A DNA stretch of 34,548 nt from JBEIDK01 sp040383485 (GCA_040383485.1 JBEIDK010000023.1:1-34548); one strand, 5' to 3'; positions 23,280-33,255 are shown, counted from the first letter of the stretch. The notes: generated by a model not told the origin, from the sequence alone. Program-made: numbers and translations.

Positions 23280-23809
23280 TGATAAAATGTTTAGCAGTTT
23301 CTGTATTATTTTTCATTTTTATAAATCCTATATTGGGTCAAAAATTATGGCAAAAAAAAAATGAAGCATCCATTTTAAAAAATCTTGGTTCATGTAAGAG
23401 TAATAATAAGATTAGGAAGTTTGAAACATGGCAACTTAATTTAAAAAGATTCAAAAAGATTTCTGACAAGGCAAAGTCAAAGGAATTTAAAATTGAGAAT
23501 ATAATTATTTCATTGCCTTATGTAGATGGTTTATTAAAGCATTTTAAAATTTATGACTCCAATACAATGAGTCCTGAATTAGCCAAACAGTTTCCGAACA
23601 TTAAAAGCTATTTGGGTGAGTGTATTGAAGATAAACTTCTTACTGCAAGAATTGATTTAAATGATTTTGGCTTGCATGTTTTAATAAATAATAGCCAAGG
23701 ACAAATTTATTTAATTGAACCTTATTGCAATACAACAAATGTATACTATCATTCCTATCTAAAATCTGACTATAATTCAGACAGAAAGCCATTTTACGAA
23801 AGAAAATAG
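23279..23809 (+). CDS. Stand-alone propeptide homologue of the upstream protease
   Basis: This 176-residue protein has a signal peptide (about 1-20, ending LG-Q). The rest parallels the protease propeptide: NELAEKFPTIKTYSG there and SPELAKQFPNIKSYLG here; ANVKIDITAFGFHAMI and TARIDLNDFGLHVLI; then FIDPYSKANTAQYISYYKRD and LIEPYCNTTNVYYHSYLKSD. It stops where the propeptide would end, after KPFYERK. There is no peptidase domain and no sorting domain, and no protease coding follows the stop. Coupling to the protease by TAATG suggests a trans-acting inhibitor or folding helper. A truncated tandem copy is the alternative. Confidence 0.8.
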   Translation: MIKCLAVSVLFFIFINPILGQKLWQKKNEASILKNLGSCKSNNKIRKFETWQLNLKRFKKISDKAKSKEFKIENIIISLPYVDGLLKHFKIYDSNTMSPELAKQFPNIKSYLGECIEDKLLTARIDLNDFGLHVLINNSQGQIYLIEPYCNTTNVYYHSYLKSDYNSDRKPFYERK

Positions 23810-23902
23810 TGGCTCAATGAATTACATACTTGATTTTTAATATTTTAATATTTCATTACTGAATGAATTAAGATTTTTCACATTTAGAAATAATAAAACA
23901 AA

Positions 23903-23934
23903 TTGAGAATATGTAAACAATCTTTTTACTTTTG
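23903..23934 (+). promoter_or_regulatory. sucD promoter
   Basis: TTG at 23903-23905, 21 nt, then TACTTTTG at 23927-23934, an exact TAnnTTTG box. The ATG is at 23960, giving a leader of roughly 20 nt. Confidence 0.72.
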
Positions 23935-23959
23935 TCACCCTAAAAAAATATAAAATCAT

Positions 23960-24832
23960 ATGTCTGTTTTAGTAAATAAAAATTCCAAAATTATTGTTCA
24001 AGGTTTTACTGGTACCGAAGGTACTTTTCATGCCACTCAAATGATTGACTATGGTACAAATGTAGTAGGAGGGGTTACACCAGGTAAAGGCGGGCAAACG
24101 CATTGCGATAGACCCGTTTTTAATACAGTAGCTGATGCTGTTAAAACAACAGGAGCTGATGTTTCAATTATTTTTGTACCACCACCATTTGCAGCTGATG
24201 CAATTATGGAAGCTTGTGAAGCAGGAATTAAAGTTATAGTTTGTATCACAGAAGGAATTCCAACCAAAGATATGATAATGGTTAAGGAATACTTAACGGA
24301 TAAAGATTGCAGATTAGTTGGCCCAAATTGCCCTGGAGTAATTACTGCCGGTGAAGCAAAGGTAGGTATCATGCCTGGATTTGTTTTTAAGAAAGGAAAT
24401 ATTGGAATTGTTTCAAAATCAGGAACACTTACCTACGAAGCAGCCGACCAGGTTGTAAAAGCAGGAATGGGAATAACAACCGCAATAGGTATTGGAGGGG
24501 ACCCAATTATTGGCACTACTACAAAACAAGCTGTTGAACTTTTAATGAATGACCCTGAAACTCATGGTATAATTATGATTGGTGAAATTGGAGGTGGTAT
24601 GGAGGCTGAAGCAGCAATGTGGATAAAAGCCAATGGCACAAAGCCAGTTGTAGGTTTTATTGCCGGACAAACAGCACCTCCAGGTAGAAGAATGGGGCAT
24701 GCTGGTGCTATTGTTGGTGGTGCAGATGATACTGCTGCTGCTAAAATGAAAATTATGCGCGAGTGCGGAATTCACGTAGTTGAATCTCCAGCAGTAATTG
24801 GTGTTACAATGGCAAAAGCAATGTCAAAATAA
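23960..24832 (+). CDS. sucD: Succinyl-CoA synthetase alpha subunit
   Basis: This TCA-cycle enzyme interconverts succinyl-CoA and succinate with substrate-level formation of ATP or GTP. The 290 residues cover the whole family length. They include an N-terminal CoA-binding Rossmann domain (IIVQGFTGTEGTFH, VVGGVTPGKGG), GPNCPGVITAGE (121-132), SKSGTLTYEA (152-161), and the phospho-histidine loop RRMGHAGAIV with H247. The beta-subunit gene sucC is not adjacent, as is common in Bacteroidota. It has its own promoter upstream and a strong terminator downstream, so it is monocistronic. Confidence 0.96.
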   Translation: MSVLVNKNSKIIVQGFTGTEGTFHATQMIDYGTNVVGGVTPGKGGQTHCDRPVFNTVADAVKTTGADVSIIFVPPPFAADAIMEACEAGIKVIVCITEGIPTKDMIMVKEYLTDKDCRLVGPNCPGVITAGEAKVGIMPGFVFKKGNIGIVSKSGTLTYEAADQVVKAGMGITTAIGIGGDPIIGTTTKQAVELLMNDPETHGIIMIGEIGGGMEAEAAMWIKANGTKPVVGFIAGQTAPPGRRMGHAGAIVGGADDTAAAKMKIMRECGIHVVESPAVIGVTMAKAMSK

Positions 24833-24849
24833 TAAAAATAAATACAATG

Positions 24850-24883
24850 AAAAAGCCTGTTACAAATGTGACAGGCTTTTTTA
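24850..24883. terminator. Bidirectional terminator between sucD and the prenyl synthase gene
   Basis: AAAAGCCTGTTAC pairs with GTGACAGGCTTTT around an AAAT loop (one wobble pair), with T-runs on both strands. It serves sucD on the plus strand. On the minus strand it overlaps the stop codon of the convergent prenyl synthase gene. Confidence 0.85.
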
Positions 24884-25852
24884 TTTCTTTCTATTTACTG
24901 TATAATTGACCAATGCAGCAAGTGAATGATTTGAATCATTCTGTGGTAATTCTTTCAGAACGTCTAAAGCTTTGTCCCTATAGGATAACATAGCCTTTGT
25001 AGCATATTCAATGCCACCCTTATCAATAACAAAATCTATAACTTGTTGCACTTTACTATTCTCGTTGTTGTTATTTTTTACAATACTTATTATTTTTCTT
25101 CTTTCAAGATAAGTACACTGTTGCAATGCAAAAATTAGTGGTAATGTCATTTTTTTTTCCTTGATGTCGATACCTAATGGTTTTCCAACATCTTCAATCC
25201 CGTAATCAAATAAATCATCTTTAATCTGAAAAGCAATGCCAGTAAATTCACCAAACAATCTCATCTTCTCAATTGTTATTTCATCTGCGCCAGCGGCACA
25301 TGCACCGGCAGCACAACATGAAGCTATGAGTGAAGCTGTTTTCTGGCGAATTATATTATAGTAAACATCCTCCTTAATATCTAACCTTCTAGCTTTTTCT
25401 ATCTGAAGTAATTCACCTTCACTCATCTCCTTTACAGCATTACTAACTATTTTTAGCAATTGAAATTGATTTTGGTTTACTGATAATAACAAACCTCTTG
25501 AAAGCAAATAATCGCCAACCAAAACTGCAATTTTATTTTTCCATAATGCATTTACCGAAAAATATCCTCTGCGTTGTAATGAATCGTCCACAACATCATC
25601 ATGTACCAATGTAGCAGTATGTAAAAGTTCAATTAGTGAAGCAGCAGTATATGCAGGTTCTTTAATTTCGCCAAACATTTTAGCACTTAAAAAAACCAAC
25701 ATAGGGCGCATTTGTTTGCCTTTGCGCTTCACAATATACTGCATTATTTTATCCAACAATTGCACATTACTTTTCATAGAATCTTTGAATTTATCTTCAA
25801 AAATTTCCATTTCTAGTGCAATGGGCTGCTGTATTTGTTGTATTTGGTTCAT
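24881..25852 (-). CDS. Long-chain polyprenyl diphosphate synthase
   Basis: The enzyme extends farnesyl or geranylgeranyl diphosphate with isopentenyl units, giving the side chain of menaquinone in Bacteroidota. From the ATG at 25850-25852 it has 323 residues; a TTG three codons earlier is less likely. First Asp-rich motif: LVHDDVVDD (D85-D86-x2-D89). Second: FQIKDDLFDYG (D212-D213-x2-D216). KGKQMRP, which binds IPP, lies at 44-50. Small residues before the first motif (ELLHTATLVHDD) fit a long-chain product, but the exact length cannot be read. It is convergent with sucD and downstream of a methyltransferase gene on the same strand. Confidence 0.92.
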   Translation of the reverse strand: MNQIQQIQQPIALEMEIFEDKFKDSMKSNVQLLDKIMQYIVKRKGKQMRPMLVFLSAKMFGEIKEPAYTAASLIELLHTATLVHDDVVDDSLQRRGYFSVNALWKNKIAVLVGDYLLSRGLLLSVNQNQFQLLKIVSNAVKEMSEGELLQIEKARRLDIKEDVYYNIIRQKTASLIASCCAAGACAAGADEITIEKMRLFGEFTGIAFQIKDDLFDYGIEDVGKPLGIDIKEKKMTLPLIFALQQCTYLERRKIISIVKNNNNENSKVQQVIDFVIDKGGIEYATKAMLSYRDKALDVLKELPQNDSNHSLAALVNYTVNRKK

Positions 25853-25923
25853 TGAGTTCAAAGTTCAAAATTCAAAGTTTTATTGTTTTACAATCGCTAT
25901 GAATTTTGAACTTTTAGTTTTAT

Positions 25924-26682
25924 CTATTTTTTTCTAATTCTATAATAATGACCACTTGCTAAAAAATTTGGTAATATTTGAGCAATAGCATTATCTATTT
26001 TTGAAATTGTTTTCAATGGTATAAATGGTAAGTAAGTTTCAATAATTGGAGCAATAAAGTAAGCATTTTTTACTTCAAATACTTCCATTCCATAATTCTG
26101 AACTTCTCGTTTCATGCGGCCAACGGTAAAGAAGTTTACATGTGGAGTATCATAATTTTGAGAGTAAGGTTCTTTTTTACCAAGCAACTTTTTTACCTTC
26201 CAAATAAATCCATTTAAACCCAATTTGCGCATTAAATACAAAGGCTGCATTCCAATTTCAAAAGGTCCAAAACCGTTTGGAACAGTAATTTGAAGTTCCA
26301 TACTTTGTTTGCCATTTTTTCCAATATAGTCTAAAATATCCTTGTAGAAACTGATATGCTCCAAAACTTCGGTTAGAATAATATAATCATGGGGAGCAAG
26401 ATTGCAATCAAATAAACTTTCGAATTTAACTTTTACATTTGGAAGAGTGTTTCTTTCCTGAGTAATGTCAACATTACCTTGATGAATATCGATACCAAGT
26501 ACATTTGAATTTTCAATTAATCCTAATGGAATTGTAATATTACCTGTGCCACAACCTACATCTAAAATATTTACTGTAGCATCTTTTTTTCGATTGTTTT
26601 TAATTGTTTCATAAAGCCATTCCAATCTAGCGTAGTGGCAAGGAAAGTCAACGTATTCGGTATATTTATCAAATGAATTCAT
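25924..26682 (-). CDS. Class I SAM-dependent methyltransferase
   Basis: This 252-residue soluble enzyme has SAM motif I NILDVGCGTGN (38-48), the acidic end of strand 2 in VLGIDIHQGN, a post-II strand in HDYIILTEVLEHI, and a helical C-terminal part with VNFFTVGRMKREV. The HIS-like E-V-L-E-H-I motif and the later NFFT segment are typical of the Methyltransf_23/25 group acting on small or glycan substrates. No substrate can be assigned. It lies 69 bp downstream of the 2OG-oxygenase gene on the same strand, so the two may modify one glycan or lipid. Confidence 0.85.
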   Translation of the reverse strand: MNSFDKYTEYVDFPCHYARLEWLYETIKNNRKKDATVNILDVGCGTGNITIPLGLIENSNVLGIDIHQGNVDITQERNTLPNVKVKFESLFDCNLAPHDYIILTEVLEHISFYKDILDYIGKNGKQSMELQITVPNGFGPFEIGMQPLYLMRKLGLNGFIWKVKKLLGKKEPYSQNYDTPHVNFFTVGRMKREVQNYGMEVFEVKNAYFIAPIIETYLPFIPLKTISKIDNAIAQILPNFLASGHYYRIRKK

Positions 26683-26751
26683 ATTTTTAATTTAAAATTA
26701 AAGGTTCAAAGAGTATAACTTTAAACTTTACAATTTGCATTTTACTCTTCA

Positions 26752-27540
26752 CTAAAACTTAATTCCCAATTTCAACATTGTACGTTTGATGTTGTTTTTT
26801 AAGGTTTCCTTTACATCCGTTTTGATTTTCTTCATGGTACCTTCTTCTGGACGAGCTTTGAAAACCGTATCATGATATTTGCCTTTATATTCGCCTGGCT
26901 GTGTGTAATAGTAGGCATAAAACGACTTTCTAGTTTCGCCTTCTGGAACGTTTATAGTTGAATAACCATGATAAGAAATTTCAGAAGTTTCGAAAATAAC
27001 ACAGCGGTTAAATGTTGGTAAATATGCTTGGCCTAATTGTGTAACATCCTGGTTCCATAATTCAATTTTTCCGCCATATTCTTCTTTCCAGTTTTTATTT
27101 AAATAAACCAAAAGGTTAAGCCTTCTATGTATTTTTTGAATATGGTGAATGTTGAAATCGATATGTACATCGAGGTAGCTACCATTTTTTCCTTGATGAA
27201 CACCGCATCCTAAAGCATCATTGGTTGAGAAAATATCTTTAATTCCTGTTATATACTCCACTTTTTTCTTAAAATCTTCTGTATTTAAAGCAGCTCTTAA
27301 CTCACTAAAGGAAGAATCAAAACTATCAAAATTAGCACCCTCGCTTTTATTTTCGTTTAAGCCATGATAGTGTCTTGAAAGAAGCTCAATTGAAGGAAAT
27401 TTATCATACAACCTATTTGCAAAATCTTCATTTAAGAAATTATCAATTTTTATATGCTTGTATGGTTTTGCTTCACTGAATTCTTTTTTTAATACGTCAA
27501 TAAAATTTTGGTCATTTAATTTATTGTCAAAAATATCCAT
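26752..27540 (-). CDS. 2OG-Fe(II) oxygenase
   Basis: This 262-residue protein shows the double-stranded beta-helix of prolyl-4-hydroxylase-type enzymes. The iron ligands are H126-x-D128 (YLDVHIDFN) and H191 (EISYHGY), and the 2-oxoglutarate-binding R204 is in ETRKSFYAYYYT. The opening YKHIKIDNFLNEDFANRLY is the usual start of the 2OG-FeII_Oxy family. The C-terminal tail is basic. Hydroxylation of a sugar, lipid or protein side chain is expected. Its neighbour, a SAM methyltransferase, suggests surface polysaccharide decoration, which is inference. Confidence 0.85.
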   Translation of the reverse strand: MDIFDNKLNDQNFIDVLKKEFSEAKPYKHIKIDNFLNEDFANRLYDKFPSIELLSRHYHGLNENKSEGANFDSFDSSFSELRAALNTEDFKKKVEYITGIKDIFSTNDALGCGVHQGKNGSYLDVHIDFNIHHIQKIHRRLNLLVYLNKNWKEEYGGKIELWNQDVTQLGQAYLPTFNRCVIFETSEISYHGYSTINVPEGETRKSFYAYYYTQPGEYKGKYHDTVFKARPEEGTMKKIKTDVKETLKNNIKRTMLKLGIKF

Positions 27541-27699
27541 ACTGTATTCGATTTATTATTTATAAAAATTTGGGGGAGCGAAAATAGATGTTTTTTACAA
27601 TTATTTTGTACCAAAAATTAAACAAATGATAAATAAAAATATATTTATCTTAGAAATAACATTATTCAACAATATATATGGTATTAACAACCTGTTTTT

Positions 27700-27729
27700 T
27701 TGTTTTTTGTTAACTATATGATATTATTG
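27700..27729 (+). promoter_or_regulatory. Promoter of the large secreted protein
   Basis: TTG at 27700-27702, 19 nt, then TATTATTG at 27722-27729, one mismatch from TAnnTTTG. The ATG is at 27773. Confidence 0.5.
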
Positions 27730-27772
27730 CTTCGTAATAAATAATATTAAATTAAAATTCAATTATAAATTA

Positions 27773-30700
27773 ATGAAGACAATAAACTTTTTGATTTGCC
27801 TTTTTGCAGTCATTTTATTGCCTTATAAAAATTGTTTTGCTCAGAATCCTGCTGCTCCATATGTTGCACCTAGCTATACAAATGGTTGTTCATGGACAGG
27901 GAATCAAGGTGCATTAACGAATGATTTAATAAATAATTTCTACACCACTGGTGGTATTACAAACATTCAAAATTATTTTTCAGGATGCAACTCACAACAA
28001 ACGCCTTCAAATTATACCTTATATCCTCCAATTCCTACCAAATTATTAACTGTTGCAAGGGGTCAACAATTTAAAGTGCATGTTGGTGCAGGTATAACAT
28101 TTGCACAAGGTTTTAGAGTTTGGGTGGATTGGAATCAAAATAATACTTACGTTAATACTCCAGCGCCAGCAGGTGAAATGGTGTATTCTACACCAAATGC
28201 CTCGGTTAGCACCTCACTTGCTTTAGCTGATTCTGTAGTACTTCATAGTCCTTTAATAACTGTGCCATTAAATGCTGCTTGTGGTCCCACAAGAATGAGG
28301 GTAAGAGGAGTTTTTGCAAATACCAACTTTGACCCAACATCAAATTATACCTATGGTGAAACAGAAGAATATTGGGTTGTAGTAGTTGGTAATCCTGCAG
28401 TAACTCCTCCTATTACAAATACTATTGATACTTCAATATGTTCGGGTAGTGATTTTACAATTACAGCTCAGGCATCTGGCACCATTCAATGGTTTAGTGA
28501 GTTGTATTTGAATACTCAATTAGCTGCTGCTCCAACTAATGTGGTTACAAGTAATAGCTTTACCTATTTAGGATTGATAAGAGATACTACCATGTATGTT
28601 CAGAATACAGAAGTTTCGTGTAAGAGTGCACGTACTCAAGTCAGAATTCAAGTAGAACCAATAAGAACAATAGATGTAACTCCTGCTGATACTAATATTT
28701 GTGCCAGCGATACAATAGTATTAACAGGAATTATAAACCCTGTTGCGCCAATTATTAAAACATATACTTCAAAAGCTTTTACAACTGCTCAGGTAAATAG
28801 TTTTGCAAACAGAATACCCGATGATTATGCCGGACAGCATCCTAATTCTTTTTTAATTAATTATATAAGTGTAGATAATGTTGCTCCTTTAATATTGCAG
28901 CCTGGAAGTATAGTTGAGGTTGGAGTCCGAATTACTCATAATAGATTAAGGGATTTAGATATTTGGCTTATTGCTCCTAATAACAGCCAAATACAATTAA
29001 GTACCGACAATGGCAATACTGCAATTAATAATAATTCTAACTATGGTTCTGGAACAGGAGGTGCAATTCAATACTGTGTTTTTAGGGACGATGCAACAGC
29101 ATTGGTAACTGCTGCAACAACCAATAGTATTACTGGACAAAAAAAACCTGAACAATTACTCTCTACTTTAACCGGTTCTCCTAATGGTACCTGGGCATTA
29201 AAAATTGGCGATGATGAAGGACCTTCAGGAGGAACTGATACGGACAATGGCAGATTACTAAGGTGGTATATAAAATTCAAAAGAACTGCCAGCGACACAA
29301 CTGTTGTTTGGAGCCCTCTAACTTCTTTAGATTATTTTACTCCTGGAACTACTCTTAACGATACTCTTAAAAAGTTTGCATTCCCATCAATAGATACTAA
29401 GTATTATTTTGATGTGTATAGCTTGCCAGGTTGCAGAGCCAGAGACTCTGCCACGGTTAATCTTAATGCCGACTTACAATTAAATGTTACTTCCATACCC
29501 CCTCAAATTTGTATTGGTGGGCAAGCAACACTTACAGTAAGTGGAATAGGAGGGATGGACTCTACCTATTGGTCACCGAATAACTTTGGAACTTATGATT
29601 CAACTTATACGGTAAATCCAACAGATACAACTTTATACACTGTAATTGCACAAAACAACCACGGCTGCGTTGATACCACTACGTTTAACCTAATTGTAAA
29701 CCCATTGCCTTTGCCTCCTGTTTTAACTGCCAATGGGCCAACAACATTTTGTTTTGGTGGAAATGTTACTCTTCAATCGAATCAGTCAGCAGGTAATATC
29801 TGGTCCACCGGACAAACAACTGCTAGTGTTCAATATTCTGCTTCTTCACCAAATATTACTGCAACTTATACTGATTTAAATGGTTGTACTTCTTTATCTT
29901 CTCTTCCAACTGATGTGATTGTAAATGCTTTGCCAACAGTTCCAATTATAAATGCAAATGGACCATTAACTTTTTGTCAAGGAAATAATGTTACCTTAAA
30001 TGCCCCAACAGGATTTACTTATAGCTGGTTTCACAATGGTACAGCAGGCTACGCTTCTACACAAAGCATAACAGTAAGTGCTGGTAATACTTATTCAGTA
30101 ACCATTACCGATGCTAATAATTGTAGCTCAAGCTCAACCAATTCAACTGTTGTTGTTAACCCTTTGCCTGCAACTCCAACTTTAAGTGCCTTAGGTCCAA
30201 TCAGCTTTTGTCCGGGAGGCAATGTCACATTACAATCAACAATTAATGTTGGTTACACTTGGATACCAGCAGCACAAAACATACAAACAAACACTGTTTC
30301 AACTCCAGGAAGCTATAGGGTTAGAGTTACTGATGCCAATGGTTGCACATCAGCGGCTTCTAATGCCATTGTCGTTAGCTATCTTCCTGTTCCTCCAACT
30401 CCAATTATTATCAACTCTGGTGCTTTAAATTTCTGTATTGGAGATAGTGTAACTCTTACAGCGCCAGCTGGTGCGGCAACTTATTTTTGGAATCCTAGCT
30501 TGCAAACCAGTCAATCAATAACCGTGAGTGTAACCGGTAGTTACGCCGTTCAATTAACAAATACTAGCGGCTGTCCTTCTATTTTTAGTGCTGCCAGTGA
30601 TGTTGTAGTGAATCCTCTGCCTGCTGCACCTATCATAAACCCTTTAACGCCAATAACCATTTGTGATGGTAACTTAGCGATTTTAGATGCAGGGAATTAT

Positions 30701-32068
30701 GCTTCTTATCAATGGTCAAATGGGGTAACATCAAATCCTTTAAACATTGGTGTTTCAGGTAATTACTCTGTAATTGTAACCGATGTAAATGGTTGCACAT
30801 CTCCTACATCATTGCCAATTTCAATAACGGTGAACCCTCGTCCTCCAACTCCAAACATAATAGCTAATGGGCCTACAACTTTTTGTGTCATTGATAGCGT
30901 TGTTTTAATTGCATCATCTACCTTAACTAATCCTATTTATGTTTGGAATCCAATTACAGGTTTTTATAATAACGATTCTTTAACGGTTAATCAGACTAAC
31001 AATTATAACGTAACAGTTATAGATGGTAACGGTTGTTCATCATTTCCATCTACTAATATTCCTGTAACAGTAAATCCATTACCACCAAATCCGGTAATCA
31101 CAGCTAGTAGCCCAACCACATTTTGTGAAGGTGATTCGGTAGATTTAACCGTTGGCCCGGGTAATAGTTTCTTATGGAGTAACGGCTCAACATCATCAAC
31201 AATAAATGTAAAAGTAGGTAACAATTATACTGTATTGGTTGTTGATGCTTGTGCATTAACGCACACTCCAAATATGGTGGTTAATGTCTTAAATAACCCA
31301 ATAGCTGATTTTAGTATAGATGATACTAGTGGTTGCACACCATTAACAATAAATTTTACAAATACCTCTCAATTAGCAAATACTTATTATTGGAACTTTA
31401 GCACTAATCAAATTATTACTGATATGTCTCCGAGCCATGTTTTTGAGAACCCAGGGCAATACACAGTAAAGTTAATTGCAAACTCAAATAACGGATGTAC
31501 GGATACCAAGGAATATGTAAAGCTCATATCTGCATCCAATAAGCCAACATTAGAGTTCGATTATTTTCCAAAGCCAGCATTTATTTCAACACCATTTGTG
31601 CAATTTGAGGCTATTACCAATGGAGCTACTAGTATCTTATGGAGGTGTTCGGACTATAATTTTACTGATACAAGTTATAGAACAAAATTAAATTTACCTG
31701 ATACAGGAATTCATAAAATGACTTTGTTCGCAATGAATGGCGACGGTTGTATTGATAGCCTATCATATGATGTTATTGTTGATGGAGAATTTATTATGTA
31801 CATGCCTAATGCATTTACTCCTTCAACCAAAGATGAGCTAAATGATTTATTTAAACCCACTAGTTTATACCTTGATAAAAGACACTTCAATATGACAATT
31901 TATAATCGTTGGGGTGAAAAGGTATTTTATACAACTAATCCAGAATTTGGCTGGAATGGTGATGTTAAAAACACCCCAGTTACTGGTACTTTTAATTGGG
32001 TGATAGAGTGTTTAGATACTCGAGGGGTTCGTCACACTAAATCTGGCTCAGTAACAGTAATAAGATAA
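27773..32068 (+). CDS. Large multidomain cell-surface protein, type IX secretion type B
   Basis: 1431 residues. Signal peptide (1-24, ending FAQ). A GEVED-type domain (about 90-205, FRVWVDWNQNNTYVN to YGETEEYWVVV). A proprotein-convertase P-like domain (about 330-505, RITHNRLRDLDIWLIAP, GTWALKIGDDEG). Seven Ig-like repeats of about 75 residues (about 640-1175), each opening NPLPxxPxI..GPxTFC.G..VTL and closing VTDxNGC. A PKD domain (about 1180-1262, YYWNFSTN, SHVFENPGQYTVKL) and a second PKD-like unit. Last, a gliding-type C-terminal sorting domain (MPNAFTPSTKDELNDLFKP, YNRWGEKVF, NWVIECLD). It should be displayed or released at the cell surface, as an adhesin or matrix protein. No enzyme domain is seen. 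Confidence 0.88.
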   Translation: MKTINFLICLFAVILLPYKNCFAQNPAAPYVAPSYTNGCSWTGNQGALTNDLINNFYTTGGITNIQNYFSGCNSQQTPSNYTLYPPIPTKLLTVARGQQFKVHVGAGITFAQGFRVWVDWNQNNTYVNTPAPAGEMVYSTPNASVSTSLALADSVVLHSPLITVPLNAACGPTRMRVRGVFANTNFDPTSNYTYGETEEYWVVVVGNPAVTPPITNTIDTSICSGSDFTITAQASGTIQWFSELYLNTQLAAAPTNVVTSNSFTYLGLIRDTTMYVQNTEVSCKSARTQVRIQVEPIRTIDVTPADTNICASDTIVLTGIINPVAPIIKTYTSKAFTTAQVNSFANRIPDDYAGQHPNSFLINYISVDNVAPLILQPGSIVEVGVRITHNRLRDLDIWLIAPNNSQIQLSTDNGNTAINNNSNYGSGTGGAIQYCVFRDDATALVTAATTNSITGQKKPEQLLSTLTGSPNGTWALKIGDDEGPSGGTDTDNGRLLRWYIKFKRTASDTTVVWSPLTSLDYFTPGTTLNDTLKKFAFPSIDTKYYFDVYSLPGCRARDSATVNLNADLQLNVTSIPPQICIGGQATLTVSGIGGMDSTYWSPNNFGTYDSTYTVNPTDTTLYTVIAQNNHGCVDTTTFNLIVNPLPLPPVLTANGPTTFCFGGNVTLQSNQSAGNIWSTGQTTASVQYSASSPNITATYTDLNGCTSLSSLPTDVIVNALPTVPIINANGPLTFCQGNNVTLNAPTGFTYSWFHNGTAGYASTQSITVSAGNTYSVTITDANNCSSSSTNSTVVVNPLPATPTLSALGPISFCPGGNVTLQSTINVGYTWIPAAQNIQTNTVSTPGSYRVRVTDANGCTSAASNAIVVSYLPVPPTPIIINSGALNFCIGDSVTLTAPAGAATYFWNPSLQTSQSITVSVTGSYAVQLTNTSGCPSIFSAASDVVVNPLPAAPIINPLTPITICDGNLAILDAGNYASYQWSNGVTSNPLNIGVSGNYSVIVTDVNGCTSPTSLPISITVNPRPPTPNIIANGPTTFCVIDSVVLIASSTLTNPIYVWNPITGFYNNDSLTVNQTNNYNVTVIDGNGCSSFPSTNIPVTVNPLPPNPVITASSPTTFCEGDSVDLTVGPGNSFLWSNGSTSSTINVKVGNNYTVLVVDACALTHTPNMVVNVLNNPIADFSIDDTSGCTPLTINFTNTSQLANTYYWNFSTNQIITDMSPSHVFENPGQYTVKLIANSNNGCTDTKEYVKLISASNKPTLEFDYFPKPAFISTPFVQFEAITNGATSILWRCSDYNFTDTSYRTKLNLPDTGIHKMTLFAMNGDGCIDSLSYDVIVDGEFIMYMPNAFTPSTKDELNDLFKPTSLYLDKRHFNMTIYNRWGEKVFYTTNPEFGWNGDVKNTPVTGTFNWVIECLDTRGVRHTKSGSVTVIR

Positions 32069-32136
32069 ATTCTATTGCATTTTTTTTATTAATAATTGAC
32101 AATTTCGCAACATAATATTTTTTAGTTTAGCGCAAA

Positions 32137-33252
32137 ATGCAAGAACTAAAAATTAAAAAGCTTTCACTAACAAACTTTAAAAATTACGATAGTCTAGAAC
32201 TAGAATTTAGTAATGACATTGTTTGCTTTGCTGGCAATAATGGTATGGGTAAAACGAATTTACTTGATGCTATTTATTACCTGTCATTTTGTAAAAGTTT
32301 TATTAATAACTCAGATGTTCAAAACATAAGAAACAGTGAAGCTTTTTTTTCAATCTTTTCAAATATTGACATTAGCAATAACTCTGAAAATTTTCATTGT
32401 GCTTATAAGCGCGACGAGCGCAAAGTATATAAGCGCAATAAGATTGAATATCAAAAATTAGCAAACCACATTGGAGTATTACCTCTTGTATTAATTAGTC
32501 CTTCTGATGTATTTTTAATTCATGATGGCAGCGAAACCAGGCGTAAATTTCTAGATGGGATTATTTCTCAGTTCGATTCTAACTATTTACATAACCTATT
32601 ACAATATAACAAGGCACTTGTTCAAAGAAATACATTGTTGAAACAATTTGCAGAATCAGGCATGGTAGAAATGGAGAGTCTTGAAATATGGAACTCCCAA
32701 CTTGCTGACTATGGGTATAAAATTTACAATTCAAGATCCTCCTTTATAAATGATTTTATCAGCAATTTTCAATATATATATCATTTACTAGCCCCAGTTA
32801 AAGAAAACATTAAACTTGTGTACGAAAGTCATTTGAATAGCAATAAATATGAGGAATTGTTGGCTCAAAATTTAAACAAGGATTTGATGTTAAAGTATAC
32901 AACGCATGGAATACATAAGGATGATTTACTGTTTTTATTAAATGATAATAGTCTTAAAAAAATTGCATCACAAGGGCAACAAAAAACATATTTAACAGCA
33001 TTAAAATTGGCTCAATATCAATATATAGCTAGAATTAAAAATTTAAAGCCAATTTTACTTATTGATGATATTTACGATAAGTTAGACCCATTAAGAGTAA
33101 AACATTTGTTAGAACTGGTAATAAATAATAATTTTGGACAAATTTTCATTACAGATACAAATCCTGAAAGAATTATAAAAGTTTTTGATGATATTCGCCA
33201 CCCATTTCAGCTTTTTAATGTTGAGAATGGAGAAGTAAATCCAATAAATTAG
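32137..33252 (+). CDS. recF: DNA replication and repair protein RecF
   Basis: This SMC-like ATPase helps load RecA at single-strand gaps through RecOR. It is 371 residues, the normal length. It opens KIKKLSLTNFKNYDSLELEF. Walker A is GNNGMGKT (33-40), the signature-like KIASQGQQKTYLTALKLAQY lies near 285, and Walker B is PILLIDDIYDKLD near 310. It heads a tight cluster: def starts 3 nt after its stop. A TTG-TAGTTTAG pair upstream (32096-32130) may be its promoter, but the spacing is 24 nt. Confidence 0.95.
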   Translation: MQELKIKKLSLTNFKNYDSLELEFSNDIVCFAGNNGMGKTNLLDAIYYLSFCKSFINNSDVQNIRNSEAFFSIFSNIDISNNSENFHCAYKRDERKVYKRNKIEYQKLANHIGVLPLVLISPSDVFLIHDGSETRRKFLDGIISQFDSNYLHNLLQYNKALVQRNTLLKQFAESGMVEMESLEIWNSQLADYGYKIYNSRSSFINDFISNFQYIYHLLAPVKENIKLVYESHLNSNKYEELLAQNLNKDLMLKYTTHGIHKDDLLFLLNDNSLKKIASQGQQKTYLTALKLAQYQYIARIKNLKPILLIDDIYDKLDPLRVKHLLELVINNNFGQIFITDTNPERIIKVFDDIRHPFQLFNVENGEVNPIN

Positions 33253-33255
33253 AAA

